This document shows, piece by piece, positions 23,964 through 36,237 of a DNA stretch of 64,000 nt. The DNA comes from Capniomyces stellatus (Eukaryota; Kickxellomycota; Harpellomycetes; Harpellales; Legeriomycetaceae). The first letter of the stretch is position 1. Each line of letters opens with the position of its first letter. The notes beneath the pieces are model-generated. The model saw nothing but the letters and a program-made list of their open reading frames with translations, ran no database searches and was not told the DNA's origin. The position numbers and the translations under genes were made by a program. Location of the stretch: the NCBI GenBank assembly GCA_001661515.1, contig LUVW01000023.1, forward strand, positions 480,597-544,596, given 5' to 3'.

Positions 23964-26900
23964 ATGGACTCTGATACTGGAACCCCAATAAGACTGCAGA
24001 AAACTGGCAATAAAAGTAAACAGGACAAATCTCGCCATGAAGAACCGAGTGTGTTAGAGTCAAAAAAAGAAGAGAAACACAAACCAGCCCAAAAATCAAA
24101 AGGCAGTAAAAAAGAGATGGAAAGACCTGGTTTATCGAATAAGGATTCTGCAGAAAAACTGCTAGAGAAAAGAAGAAAACAAAGGGATGTCACTAAAGCT
24201 TCAGATTCAAGTAATAAGGATAAAGACAAGGATATTCTTGCTAATGCAGAGATAGCCAAAAGGCTGCTGGAAGAAAGGAGAAAAAACAAGTCAGATATAC
24301 CAATTGAAATATTAAGCCCAGGCATACCAGATAAAACCGCAAATCCAAGTACAAAAGGTAATAATTATCAAGCAAGCAATAATCAAATTGACAGACTTGA
24401 AATGTCAACAGCCACCACACCCCCCCTTTTCAAGAAGTGATACACTTGTGTTTATAATATTTGTTTGAGCAGTGATGGCTATTATATAAATATTACTTTT
24501 TGTGCTGTTATAATAACACTGGGCGGTTATAAAATTTATAGAATCAAGGTCAGGCAACTCTGCAAAAAGTGGTCAAGATGTCAAATCAGGTGTTATAGCG
24601 TATCCAGATGTCCCAAGCGACTCGAATAGTAATATTGATACCGACTCTTATTCTGAGTCTGAATTTGAGAGCAATAAAACCAGTAAAAACGATATAGTAC
24701 CCAAAAAAGACGGTGATAGCGTTTCAAGTGGTGAGCACAAAAGGGGACCTCGGCTGGGTGGTGATGATGAGTTGGGTGACGAAAACAGCAAGTTAAATAA
24801 AAAAGGTGATGGACTGGGCACCAATAAGCTAGGGAGAAATGGAAACAAGGGAACTGACGAGACTAAGGATGAGTTGAATAAAGAAACTGAGGTAAAAACT
24901 ATACTGAGTTTTGGAGGCGAAGGTGCTGGCTTATATGAGCTCAAACCTGTGTTGAAAAGGTACGACACAATTAATAAGTCAATGGATCAAAGCACTGATT
25001 CTGATTCTGATTCTGATTCAGACTCAGACTCAGACTCAGACTCAGACTCAGACTCAGACTCAGACTCAGACTCTGGTCCAGACTCAGGCTCTAACCTTGG
25101 CTCAAGGTTGGGTAGTAATATGGACTCTGGTGAAAGTACCGTGATTAAAAGAGAGTCAAGTAGTCGGGTTAAAGGCAAAGCTAAGAGTGGAGATGGAAAG
25201 GGTAGTTTTGGTATAATTAGAGACAAAAAAAACGAGAATGGTGATACTCGTGCCACAGAAAAAAAAGTTCATGGGGATAGTAGAGTTGGCAGTAGTGGTA
25301 TTGGAGATAGTGATGGTGGTTTTGAGAGCGATAAAAAAAGTAAAGGTGCGAGTAAAAGTGTAATCGACAAGAATAGCGAGTTAACAAAATCGCAAATACT
25401 TGAGATGAGAGAAAAGTATAAAAGTGGCCAGAAAGCACCAGGCAGCGGTGATACAAGGATAGAGAAGGGGAGCAGAAGTGGTGGTGAAGGCGGATCCAAG
25501 GAGGGTGGGGTAAAGGTTAGGGGAAGGAGAAAGAAAAAGGCATTTGACTTTTTTTTGCAAGAGGACATAACCAAAAAGAGTAGGAAGGAGATTAAGAAAG
25601 AGGAAAAGCTGGAAAAACAAAAGTTGAAGTTGCTAAAAAAACAAAAAAAAATGTTGAAAAACGGCTTAGCAATTGACTATGTAGATACTGCAAGCAGTGT
25701 TGATGAGAAAGAGAAAAAGAATGCAAGTAGCTCGGTTGAATACTTTGAGGAGGCACATCCGCTGGTTTTTCAAGATGAGTTTATCAAAAAGAAGAAGGAA
25801 ACAACGCTAAAAAAGTACCAAAACAAAGAAATAACGATAGAGGACATTGAAAGAGAAAGAATGGAAATAGCCAAGAAGCTAAACAAAAACAAAGCATACA
25901 AGAACAGGAGGGCAAAGACGGTTACTAAAGATTTAGACGATGACAACTGTCCAATCAAAGTTAGGGACGATAAAGTAGGAGGTAAAGATAGCCTAAAGCC
26001 TCATGTGGACTTTAAAAAACTGAAATTGATGAAAAAGATAGAAAAAGAAGCCCGAAGAAAGGAGGAAATGTTCAGAAAACAAGTGTATACATTTTCAAGC
26101 CTGTTTTTATTGTGCCTGATGTCGTTTTTGGCATCCGAATTTATCATATATTACAAAAACATCTATATAATACATAACGACCCTGAAAGAATAAAAGACT
26201 TGGACAGAATAGAGGGTATAACAGAGGAGGCAAAGACAACAATAAATAATGGCATACTTCAACTGCTGATGAAATCGTTGACAATCAAGGGAGTTTTATC
26301 GAAAACACTGTTTAGCTTTGGGTTTTTTGCTAGTGGACTGATAGCAGGAATTAGTTGTGACACCAGAGGCAATAGGGAAAGTTTGGTTCTTGGAGTTTTG
26401 TTTTCTTCGACTGCAGTCTTTTTATCACTGCTCGGGCTAGAAATATCAAACGCTGTATATGCTATACAGCTGGTGCTGGGAGGTATTGGGGCAAGTTTTA
26501 TGTTGGTTTCAGCAGTGAATGTGATGTTTCAAATTGGAAATGGTTTGGCAAAAGGCGAGAGTCTAAAGGAGAAGTTTAACCACGAGAGAATTATGAAAAA
26601 AGCAATGGAGCAACTAAACCAAACCAGCAAAGATGAGGTTCAGGAGCATTCGGCGTTGTATCGAGGAGCAGTAATGAAGATAAATACTAAAAAAAACATT
26701 TTAAAGGAGATTTCTAGAAAAAGATTTAGCGGGGGGAGGATAAATATGTTTCGGCGATACTGGCTGTTGACTATAGTAACTGGTGGATTGCTGGGACTGA
26801 TTTTTGGAATTTCGATTCTTTTAGTAATGGAAAGCCAAAGCCAATTCAACACGTTTGCGATTGTTTATGGAGCAATGATGCTGGTGTTTGGAGTGGTAAT

Positions 26901-28281
26901 ATCGGTTTTGGGGATTAAAATAAAAAATATCAAACCGGAAAAGGATAAGAAAAAACACAAGAAAAAGTCTGTGGGCTCTTCAAACCTGACTGCAGTTAGC
27001 CAAGAAGCCGATGATATGAATAGCGTTGGGTATAACAGCGATATATTTAAAAAGACATTGAAGACGCTGGAAGTGCTGGAAACAGGCGAGGATGTATACT
27101 CGGCAGAAATAGATATTGAAAAGGAATTCCAACTAGAGATCCTGGATGACAGTGAGCCTGAAGTTGAGTACGAAGACAAGTTTCAAGAGCTAAGCAACAG
27201 GATTTCCAAAAGGCTCACTGGTGTTAGACAGCTGGTTGCGTACTTGAAGAAGGCAATACTGACTCTTGACTATAGCAAGAAGCAGAACAGCGGGAAGGCC
27301 TACATCAACTGGACGTCAATTTTTGTATTGGCAATAGTCGCGATGATCCTCGTTCTTGCCTTGTTTGTCCCATTTGATTACATTGAAGGTAATTTACTTG
27401 TTTTTTTTTAAAAAAAAAAATAGACGGCAACACTTTGCTTTACAAGCCTATACATTTGTATACACAACTTGCTTGATTAGTAGCTGAACTAGTGCCTGGA
27501 TTAACACGATACTGTTAAATGTGTTTTAGCGTTTTCTGTGTACAAAAACAACGAGGCTAAAAATTCTGGCACCCAGACGATACATCCAGTTATGATTTGT
27601 ATGTTTGTTGTGGCTGGGACAGCGTGGTGCTCGTACTATACAACACGTGCTGATCAGGTTAGAGACTTTGGCTCAAGAATAGAGCACGATATGCAAAATA
27701 TTCCCTATGAAATAGACGTTGACGACGGTGTGATTAACAACATCCCGATATTATCCAATTTCAAAACATCAGTGTCGCATTACACAGGGTCAACAAAGGT
27801 GTTGGTGGTGACTTTGCTGTTGTTGGGGGCAGCAACGCTCTTTTTGGGACTGGTAGGAAACAGTTTTTTTGTGTTGTTGGCGTACGACATGATCTATGGG
27901 TTCTGTCTTGGAAACATACTTGTGGTGTTTATTGTGACGGTGTACGACTTGGCTGGTTACAACTACAATGGGACAGTGTTGGGAATGATACTTACTTTAT
28001 GCACAGTTCCCAAGTTGGTTGGTATATTTTTGGCACAGATTATTCTGAATCCAAAGTTCAAAACCACAGTAGCAGATATGTCCAACAGTGAAGCAGTGAC
28101 GCAGGGATTGGGCGAGGCTTTGAAGAGAAGGTTTATTGAAGGTATGGGCCATGTAGTAGAGCTGGAAAGGTCCAATTTCAGGCAGCTATTTATATATGCC
28201 GGCAGTGTGATGGTACTATCTGGGCTTATTAGCATGTTGTTTTTGACAAAAAAGAAGACCAAGCCCCAAGCATCTAGTTAA
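23964..28281 (+). CDS. MFS-like 12-helix membrane protein with giant charged N-terminus
   Basis: Exons 23964-24357, 24542-27388 and 27530-28281 join in phase to 1330 residues. About the first 645 residues are hydrophilic and charged: Lys/Glu-rich, then a (Asp-Ser)n run at ~283-308, Gly/Ser-rich segments, and a Lys-rich coiled-coil-like stretch (EKLEKQKLKLLKKQKK). After that come hydrophobic segments consistent with 12 helices, starting TFSSLFLLCLMSFLASEF. They are grouped as two sets of six with long cytosolic loops between, including a second acidic loop (~965-1050). GFFASGLIAGISCDTRGNRE resembles the loop 2-3 signature of major facilitator proteins. The substrate is unknown. I infer an MFS-type transporter or a transporter-derived sensor ('transceptor'); the long tail is the odd part. 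A possible poly(A) signal AATAAA lies at 28340-28345. Confidence 0.8.
24997..25073 (+). repeat. Coding hexamer array (GACTCA/GATTCT), Asp-Ser repeat
   Basis: About 13 six-base units encoding alternating Asp-Ser inside the MFS-like protein. The first copies use GATTCT and later ones GACTCA, showing two rounds of expansion. Confidence 0.95.
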
Positions 28282-29207
28282 ATGAACCAAAATGCTGTTT
28301 TGATGTTTTAAATATAGCAACTTGAATGATTTGAAATTAAATAAAGCAGAAGTATTAAACTTTAGTGTGGGGTGGTAAAGATTGGTGTTTAGCGAATTAA
28401 TTTAAATGCGCAAAGTCGATATGGCTTAAACTTGGGTGTTTGGCCAAGTGCGAATGTAGTTAAAAGCGGGATTTGTAACAATGAAATAAGGATGTATAAA
28501 GTAAATTAACTTGGCGAATAAAAATGATGAAAACTTGGAAATTGAATTTGTACAAAAAAAATAATGTAAACAAAAGAAAAATAAATAAATAGAGGAGAAT
28601 AGGAAAGTGAAGAAAGTAAATAGCACGATGAAAAAAAATAAACGAGTAAATTATTTGAATCGGAAACAGCAAAATTGGATGAACTTTTGGCAGAGGTGTA
28701 AAATGATTGGAGGGAGGTATAAAGTAAACAAAGGGATTAGCGAAATACAAATTAATTAACTCAAGAGAGTAAACAGACGAATGCGGAAGAGAATTTGCCA
28801 GGACAAAAAAAGTAGTTAGACGCACAACGGGTAAGCCTGTTCAATAAAGAAATCAATGAGTTGAAGCAATAGGAGATGTGGAACATACAACTAAAAAAAG
28901 TACAGAGAGAAAAAAAGAAAAAGAAGTATAAGCAAAACGAAACGAAAAATAATAAACAATAAACAAAAAAACAAATAAAGAAAACAAATAAAAGAAAGAG
29001 AATTCTGGTCAAAATAAACAGCGAAAAGAGATAACTCACAGATATTTTAATTGATAACAACAATCCTTTTTGTAACAACAACATATCAGCTGTAATAAAT
29101 TGGAAATAAAAAAGCAGATAATTACTATAGTGATATAAATATTGTGATAGCCATTATAACTATATCAGGAACAAAGAGAGAGAAAGAGAAAGAGAGAGAG
29201 ATAAACT
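28282..29207. other. Purine-rich region upstream of MCM7
   Basis: About 900 bp with an increasing A/G bias on the plus strand, ending in a GAGAGA tract 20 bp before the MCM7 start. The long T/Leu/Phe-rich minus frames here are shadows of this bias. No gene is supported. Confidence 0.6.
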
Positions 29208-31929
29208 ATGAGTGGGCTAGTAGCTATAAGAGGAAATGTAAATTACAATGAGGAAATTGAGATAATAACAGAGTTTCTGAGTAAGTTCAGCCAAGTGAGT
29301 GGACAGGAAGCAAAGGCGGCGGTTGGAGATGGGGAAGAGTTGGGAGAGTATGAGGAAAGAGGAGCGGGGAAGCTTAAATACAAATACATGGATATGGTGG
29401 TAAGAGTTGTTTTTGATTGTAAAAGAGGAGAAAGGTAATGCAAAAGAAGTGAAGGATATTATAAAGGAGATAAAGATAATAATAAGAGAGGTAAATGAAT
29501 TGATATAAATGTAGCAAGAGGTGGCAGACAAAACAAGAGAGTGTATAGAGATAAGTCTTGATGATGTGGAGAGGTTTACAAAGGAGCAGGAAGAAGGGGT
29601 GATTGGGTCACAGGTGGGGGAGGGAAGTAGCACAATTGGATACAGCTCACAACAAAGCGGGGGGATGAGTGGGAGTGTGAGCAGAAGCGGAAAGTCGGCA
29701 AGGGGGGGAGAGGGGAGTTCACGGTCAGGGATAGTGGGTAGGATTGAGGAGAACAGTAAGAGGTATATAGAGGTGATTAGCCAGGCGGTAGACAGGGTGA
29801 TGCCAGCAGGGAGAAATTCGACGGTGCTGAGCAAAGAGCAGGACAATGTGCTGGAGGTTATTCTTGAGCAGAGGAGGTTGCGGGACGAGGCAGATATGGA
29901 TAGGGATAGGGAGGGATCGGGGGGTAATGGGGGGCAAATGGGGGAAAACGAGCAGATGAGGTTTCCAAAAAAGCTTACGCGAAGATATACAGTGGTGTTA
30001 ATAGGAAGAAAGAGTACTAAGGCAAAGTCGATTAGGCAGGTGGGGGCAAAGGAGATGGGGAAGTTGGTGAAGATTAGGGGAATAGTGACGAGAACAACGG
30101 AGGTGCGGCCAATAATGTCGGTGGCAGCGTACTTGTGCGACAGGTGCGGGAGCGAGGTGTTCCAGGAGGTGCTGGGGAGGCAATTTCTGCCGCTTGACAC
30201 GTGTTTGTCGGAGCAGTGCAAGAAGCAGAGGAGCAAGGGGAAGCTGCACCGGCAGACGAGAGGAAGCAAGATGATGAAGTTCCAGGAGGTGAAGATGCAG
30301 GAACTGTCGGACCAAGTATCGATGGGAGACATTCCAAGATCGCTGAGCATCCACTGCTACGAGACACTGACGCGACAGGCAAAGCCCGGAGACATCATTG
30401 AGGTGACAGGAGTGTTTCTGCCAAGTCCATTTACGGGGTGGCGGGCGTACAAGGCGGGGCTACTGGCAGACGTTCTGGTGGAGGCATTCAACATCGAGAT
30501 GGACAAGAAGCAGTACAAGGACGTTAAGGAGGACGAAAAGAACAATGCAGAGATAAGACGCGAGATTGGGCGGCTGATAGGAAGCGAGGATGTGGTTGGC
30601 CAGCTCGCGTCATCAATCGCGCCAGAAATATACGGACACGACGACGTGAAGAGAGCGCTGTTGCTGCAGCTGGTGGGCGCGCCAAAGATAACAACGAGCG
30701 ACGGAATGAAGATCCGCGGCGACATTCACCTGTGTCTGATGGGAGACCCCGGAGTGGCCAAGTCTCAACTGCTCCGGTTCGTGTCCAAGATAGCGCCAAG
30801 GGGCGTGTACACAACAGGCCGCGGATCGTCGGGTGTAGGACTGACGGCCAGCGTTGTGCGAGACAGTCTGACAGGCGAGCTGGTGCTGGAGGGAGGCGCG
30901 TTGGTGCTGGCAGACAACGGCGTTTGCTGCATCGACGAGTTTGACAAGATGGAGGAGGCTGACAGAACCGCGATTCACGAGGCTATGGAGCAGCAGACAA
31001 TTTCTATTGCCAAGGCTGGAATCACCACCACTCTCAACTCCCGGTCCAGCGTCCTGGCCGCAGCCAATCCAAGCAGGTCGCGTTACAACCCCCGCCTCAC
31101 CCCCGAGGAAAACATCAACCTTCCTGCCGCTCTACTTTCGCGTTTCGACGTGCTTTTCCTTATTCTCGACGTTCCAGACCACAATAACGACTTGCTATTG
31201 GCTAGACACGTGACTCACGTCCACATGACTGGAATCCATCCAACCAATCAAAACGCGTCAAATCTCATCTCCCCCAAACTGCTCACCAGTTTCATCGCCA
31301 ACGCGCGTTCCTTCACCCCAACTCTCGACTCTGAAGTTGCAGAGTACGTTGTTGAGTCATATGTCACAAAGAGAATGGAGTACAAGCTGCACCTCGACCG
31401 CTCAAGAAGCAGAGCAATGAACTCGAGAAACACATTTTCAGGCTCCAGTTCCGCCCCTGATTCTTCTGCCGCCGCCTCCAACTCTGTGGTAGGTTCTGTT
31501 ACCCCAAGATCTCTGCTCGGTATCCTGAGACTTGCCCAGGCTCACGCAAGAGTCAGGGGGTCCAATATTGTTGCCAAGCTTGACGTTGACGAGGCAAGCA
31601 GACTCATGTACGCTGCCCAAGTCACCCTCGACCTGCAGCTCGCAAACTCTCTCCACTCCAAGTCCACTAATTCTGCTGGTGCCCACTCCTCTGCCTCCAA
31701 CTCTGACTACATCAGCCACATCTTTATGAACCTCACTGATATGCTGAAAACTCGCAAAAACATCCATCATTCCATCAACAATGCCCTTGTTTACAACCTA
31801 GCCCTCAAGTCCATAGTCAATCTCGGCTACTCTGAGTCTCAATTTACCAACTGCCTCAACTACTATGACCAGCTCGGTCTTGTTCAGGTCAACTCTTCAA
31901 GATCCAGAATTGTCTTTGTATCCAACTAA
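29208..31929 (+). CDS. MCM7: DNA replication licensing factor MCM7
   Basis: MCM7 is a subunit of the MCM2-7 replicative helicase. Exons 29208-29399 and 29515-31929 give 868 residues. Family evidence: VKIRGIVTRTTEVRP, a zinc finger starting CDRCG near 271 with CLSEQC, then TRGSKMMKFQEVKMQE and MGDIPRSL, which distinguish MCM7 from MCM2-6. The AAA+ core has Walker A GDPGVAKSQ (~473), Walker B CCIDEFDK (~536) and the arginine finger SRFD (~607). A Gly/Ser-rich insertion (~95-150, with SGSVSRSGKSARGGEG) lies in the N-terminal domain, and a Ser-rich insertion precedes the C-terminal part. Composition changes sharply at about 31,010: G/purine-rich before, C/pyrimidine-rich after, without loss of frame. 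Confidence 0.97.
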
Positions 31930-32017
31930 TTTACTATTTATATCTTGACATTTTATTCATTTGCTTTTTTTATATTTATTTATTTTGGACTAAATAAGCT
32001 GCCAAAAACTATAGCTA

Positions 32018-32119
32018 AATAACTAAAACCAAATAACTAAAACCAAATAACTAAAACCAAATAACTAAAACCAAATAACTAAAACCAAATAATTAAAACT
32101 AAATAATTAAAACTAAATA
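32018..32119. repeat. 14-bp minisatellite (AAATAACTAAAACC)
   Basis: About seven copies of a 14-bp unit in the short gap between the convergent MCM7 and the secreted-protein gene; the last copies vary to AAATAATTAAAACT. It ends 1 bp before the stop codon of the minus-strand gene, so it lies within that gene's 3' untranslated region. Confidence 0.93.
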
Positions 32120-32120
32120 A

Positions 32121-33785
32121 CTATGATTTCCACTCCTCAATCACGAATTTACCGGGTACTCCCTCTGCTCCCTCTGCTCCTTGAACCCCTGGTATTCCCA
32201 GCATTTTATTGTAGCTTGGTTTTATGTAGCTGTTGATGATATCAAACTGGCATCTGTTTACTTCGTTTGGATTTTTGAAATAGTGAAGGTTGTTGATTTT
32301 GTTTTTTCTATCTTGTTTATCAGGATACACTGGTGTTGCTGTTGGATTTATACACTTGTAATACTCCTCAGTTTTATTCAAAGCTTTAAACGAATACCCT
32401 GACGCTCCAATCAAACAAAGCATATCCTTCAAGCATATCTGTTCGTTTAAAATTTTATTGGCTTCGAAATCTGAATTATTCGGATAAACTTCTTGAAGGC
32501 CAGCTGGGACATATTTTCCGTCGTCGATTGTATAATCTCCAAATTTGCAATCTTTCCTAAACACCGACTTGTTGATATTATCAATACTATTTGTATACAA
32601 CTTGTTCTGTGTAATTTTTACAAGGTTTGCGGTATCTCTGCGAGTCTGTATAATCAACAACGCTGATAATATATTAACTACACATTCTTCACCAACTGGA
32701 TCAATTGTTCCTTTTATTCTCGCTTTTATTTTAATATAATTATCGGTGCTATAGAAATCTCCAGATATTACTCCAAGACCACAAGAACCTGAAAGACGAT
32801 TTATAAATTTAATACCATACTCGAAAACGTTCTGATAAACCTTTTTATACTTTTCCTGGTCAAACTTGAAATAGTCACCATTGCTATCGTGCTTCATCAA
32901 CATCCGAATCAAAACTTCTGCTATTTCAGCGACCGTGTCCTTGACAGTGTTATGATTGGATCCTGACAATCTTAAATATAACATAGCAAACGATGTGTTC
33001 AACTTATTCATATCGTAGTTAGCATTGCTGCCAGAGCATAATTTGTGACGATTGATTGAACTTACGATAATATCTATAATATCAACCATGATATTTACTC
33101 TTTGCAATTGTTCCTCACTTGTTGTATGTATATTTAATTTTCCAACCAAATTTTCATTTAGTTTATCACCGTCATCCGAAGTGCAGTTTTCGGTATAATA
33201 TGTATCTTCGAGAAACTCATAAAATTCATTAAACATCAATCCTTCGAAATAAGCATTATGCTCCATTAAAGTATTGCTTCGACTTTCTTTTATCAATGTT
33301 CCTCCACTACCATAACTTTTGCCAATATTTTTTAAAAATAATTCAACTTTATTACTCTCGCTGGTGAAATTACCAGGCAATTTACCATTTACTATTTTTC
33401 TTATCTTGCCCATTCCTTCGACGATTTCCAAAAAATCAAAAGCACCCTTTATCAAGTTTCCATTTTCATTTTCATTTTCATTTTTGTATGGATGATCAAT
33501 TAACAACTCCCGATAACTGTTGTATTTTCCTCCCGGGTTATCTGTAACCAATTTCTGCAATTTTTTAATAACATCAGCACCCCTTTTCATATCTATTAAT
33601 TCTATCGACATTCCATCACTAACATCAATTCCAGACAACACGTCGATCTTATCCTTAATTAATTCAGTTGATTCATTATTCAAAACTTCGTACATGCTCA
33701 AACTCGTAGCCAGTGGGGAATCTCCAAGGACAGAAACCACGTATCCCAGTGTTGAGATTGCTAAAAATAAGGTACTGAGCTTCAT
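32121..33785 (-). CDS. Orphan secreted protein with short collagen-like tail
   Basis: One uninterrupted frame of 554 residues. MKLSTLFLAISTLGYVVSVLG is a clear signal peptide. The body (~25-525) is mixed alpha-helical in appearance, with scattered Cys (for example ENCTSDD, SGSCGLGV, CLKDMLCLIG) and several N-x-S/T sites (NES, NFTSE, NCTS, NTS, NKT), consistent with a glycosylated extracellular protein. Near the end six Gly-X-Y triplets occur (GIPGVQGAEGAEGVPGK), followed by FVIEEWKS. That is too short to form a stable collagen helix alone but could help trimer formation. No family is recognised. The gene shares its general design (signal peptide, single exon, repeat in one part, no known domain) with the secreted protein at 1389-3617, but I see no sequence similarity between them. 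Confidence 0.8.
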   Translation of the reverse strand: MKLSTLFLAISTLGYVVSVLGDSPLATSLSMYEVLNNESTELIKDKIDVLSGIDVSDGMSIELIDMKRGADVIKKLQKLVTDNPGGKYNSYRELLIDHPYKNENENENGNLIKGAFDFLEIVEGMGKIRKIVNGKLPGNFTSESNKVELFLKNIGKSYGSGGTLIKESRSNTLMEHNAYFEGLMFNEFYEFLEDTYYTENCTSDDGDKLNENLVGKLNIHTTSEEQLQRVNIMVDIIDIIVSSINRHKLCSGSNANYDMNKLNTSFAMLYLRLSGSNHNTVKDTVAEIAEVLIRMLMKHDSNGDYFKFDQEKYKKVYQNVFEYGIKFINRLSGSCGLGVISGDFYSTDNYIKIKARIKGTIDPVGEECVVNILSALLIIQTRRDTANLVKITQNKLYTNSIDNINKSVFRKDCKFGDYTIDDGKYVPAGLQEVYPNNSDFEANKILNEQICLKDMLCLIGASGYSFKALNKTEEYYKCINPTATPVYPDKQDRKNKINNLHYFKNPNEVNRCQFDIINSYIKPSYNKMLGIPGVQGAEGAEGVPGKFVIEEWKS

Positions 33786-36085
33786 TTTTTGCTTGGCTGA
33801 TCTGCTTAAAAATGCTACTAGACTCTGGTGGCAAAGTTATTAGTGCTGCTGTTTGTTGGTTGGATTTCAAAGTAGGTTATATTCAATATTGATATTTCAA
33901 AGCGATTATTATGACTTTTTAAAACTCTGAAATAATGATAAAACTTTGGTCATCGGATGTTCCCTGACTCTATATACAAATTTCCAGACTTTGGTTGTGT
34001 CGAAAATATCATTACTATTTCCACTTTTGTTTTTGGTTTTGCCATATTAATCAATTTACAGAGTATGTTTTAAGCTTGGTATCGTAGATAAATATTGTCT
34101 TACTCCTACAAACAAACAAGCTGCTAAAGTAAAAAAAAACAACATGTACTGTAATTTTCCATCTGTAACTAGAGAGTAAGCAGCAAAAAAAAAAATAATA
34201 ATAATAATGTTTTATTCTTGCTCCTATGCACACAACCCACCTATCAAATGTTTGTCTATAACACCAAAAACATTGATGCAGAGATCCCACTCTTGTATTC
34301 CTGTATTCCTGTATTCCTTCTTTATTTTTAAACATTGTTTTTCAGTGTCACTACATAACAACAACCACAGTTAATCACCACATTTGATTTGCGGCGAGGT
34401 ACGTTGTTAGGGGGTTCATACATCAACAGTTTGGCTCTTGTTTGGCTTTAACCGTTTTATTTGCTTTTTTGCATTCTAAATTAATATTCCAAATGCAAAG
34501 CTTATTAAACGAACACCAAGTAGCCAGAACTATTGGCCATTCAAACTACTGGAATATTCCTTTGGAACGCATAGGTAGCAAGAGCACCGATTTTTTTGAA
34601 TATTTATAGACCGATTTGTTGCAAATGGACAATTGAAATGAAGATATCAGTTGATAGCTACACTGAATCAACAAATAAGTAGATTTATCTCGGCGGAAAC
34701 GCGCGTATGTGAATATTTTTTGCTGTACAGCTTGGCTATTCATATAGCAACAATGATTTATTATAAGATAGTGCTGCATATTTTTATGTACATATTGAGC
34801 ATAGTGCTCTAATGTTACTTTCTTGTTTTTCTTTTACCACTGTTTCTAATTATAAAAACACTGGTCCTTTTTTATTAATCTGGTAAAAAGTAGAATTTGA
34901 AATCGAATCGATAAAAGTTGTATCAGTTTGAAAAAATGAAAAAGTGAGATATATTCGTATTCAGTCTATTCAGTTTTATTTTATGCATTCGTGCTAATGT
35001 AAACAAACACTACGGGGGGATTTCTTTACATTTCAAACCAACACCACCAACAATAATTTTTTGGACAACTGTTTGTCAATATATGTGTTTGGTTGTCATT
35101 TTTTTCAGTTTGTTTTATTTTTGGCGCTCAACTGACATTTTTCTGGTTCATGTCCATTTTATTTTTTTCAATTTATTTATTAACTATTAAAACGAGTGTA
35201 ATGTAAATCATTAAAAGAGATTGGCAGTAATTAAACTTGACATGTATCGTTTTAACTAAAAGGAAGAAAAAAAAAGATGAAAAATACACCAAATTACACA
35301 TTGAAAGTGTAAATCGTGTGAATCATTTAAATACAAGAGTGGGGGGGTTTATACGCCTTAGAGCCACTGAACAAGTTTATCAAGAAGGGGTTGGAAAGTA
35401 AAGTAAAATTAGTAATAATAAAAAAACACACGGTGTATGTTTGGCCTTTTAGCCAAAAGACGGTGTCTTTTCAGTTTCACGTTACGATTGCAAAATAAAT
35501 GAATAAAAACATAGGGATAAAAATGGGCAAGGTAAAGAAATTTACGAGAGGTACAGGTGTGTTGATAAATAAAATTCAAGTTCATCACGAGTTTGAGTTT
35601 GCAATCACGCATGCATAAAAATTGACTCATAGCAGTACGATTCGAGTGTATATAAATTATTCACTTGCAGTTTAATTAACAAGAAACAAACAACGTGAAA
35701 CTTTGAACTTTGAGTTATTTCCGGTTATTTCTAGAGATATTTTTACAAAAAAGGAAAAAAAATAATAGGGCTAGATTACCGTTGAAATGTAAATGATAAA
35801 TTGGTTATTAGAATCACTACACACATACTAATGTGCGACTAACATACAATTTTGGCTATTAGAAAACATGGAGTTAACTGACTAGCCCAAATGGTCTAAA
35901 TATGCAAGCATCCCTTACTGCATTTAAATAGCCACGATTTTCGGTGCTAAAGACAGTAGCTCTTTTAGTTTAGTTTAGTTTAGTTTAGTTTACAATTTGT
36001 ATTTTGTATTTAATATTTTAGTACTTGGTGAAATTTCAACATAGTTTGGTACACAGCAACCACCAATATAGAAAATAATAGCAAG

Positions 36086-36088
<3 letters not shown>
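33786..36088. other. Long intergenic region, no supported gene
   Basis: About 2.3 kb of A/T-rich DNA. It includes a (TAGTT)n run at ~35964-35990. Frames such as 34051-34335 or 35409-35630 on the minus strand have no domain or coding-like composition. Confidence 0.5.

Positions 36089-36166
<78 letters not shown>
36089..36166. repeat. (GA)39 dinucleotide microsatellite in promoter position
   Basis: A perfect GA run of ~78 bp that ends ~70 bp before the glucoamylase start codon. It may influence nucleosome placement or transcription, but that is inference. Confidence 0.97.
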
Positions 36167-36170
<4 letters not shown>

Positions 36171-36237
36171 ATAGAATAGTACCGATCAAAATTAAATAGA
36201 GATAGAGAGGAAAAGAAAAGGATTTTGGCAGATAAAG

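Noticed and set aside
29217..30350. 377-residue minus-strand frame opposite MCM7
   Set aside because: Antisense shadow; MCM7 on the plus strand has all helicase motifs.
29208..31929. First considered MCM5 for this gene
   Set aside because: TRGSKMMKFQEVKMQE and GDIPRS with the zinc-finger spacing are specific to MCM7.
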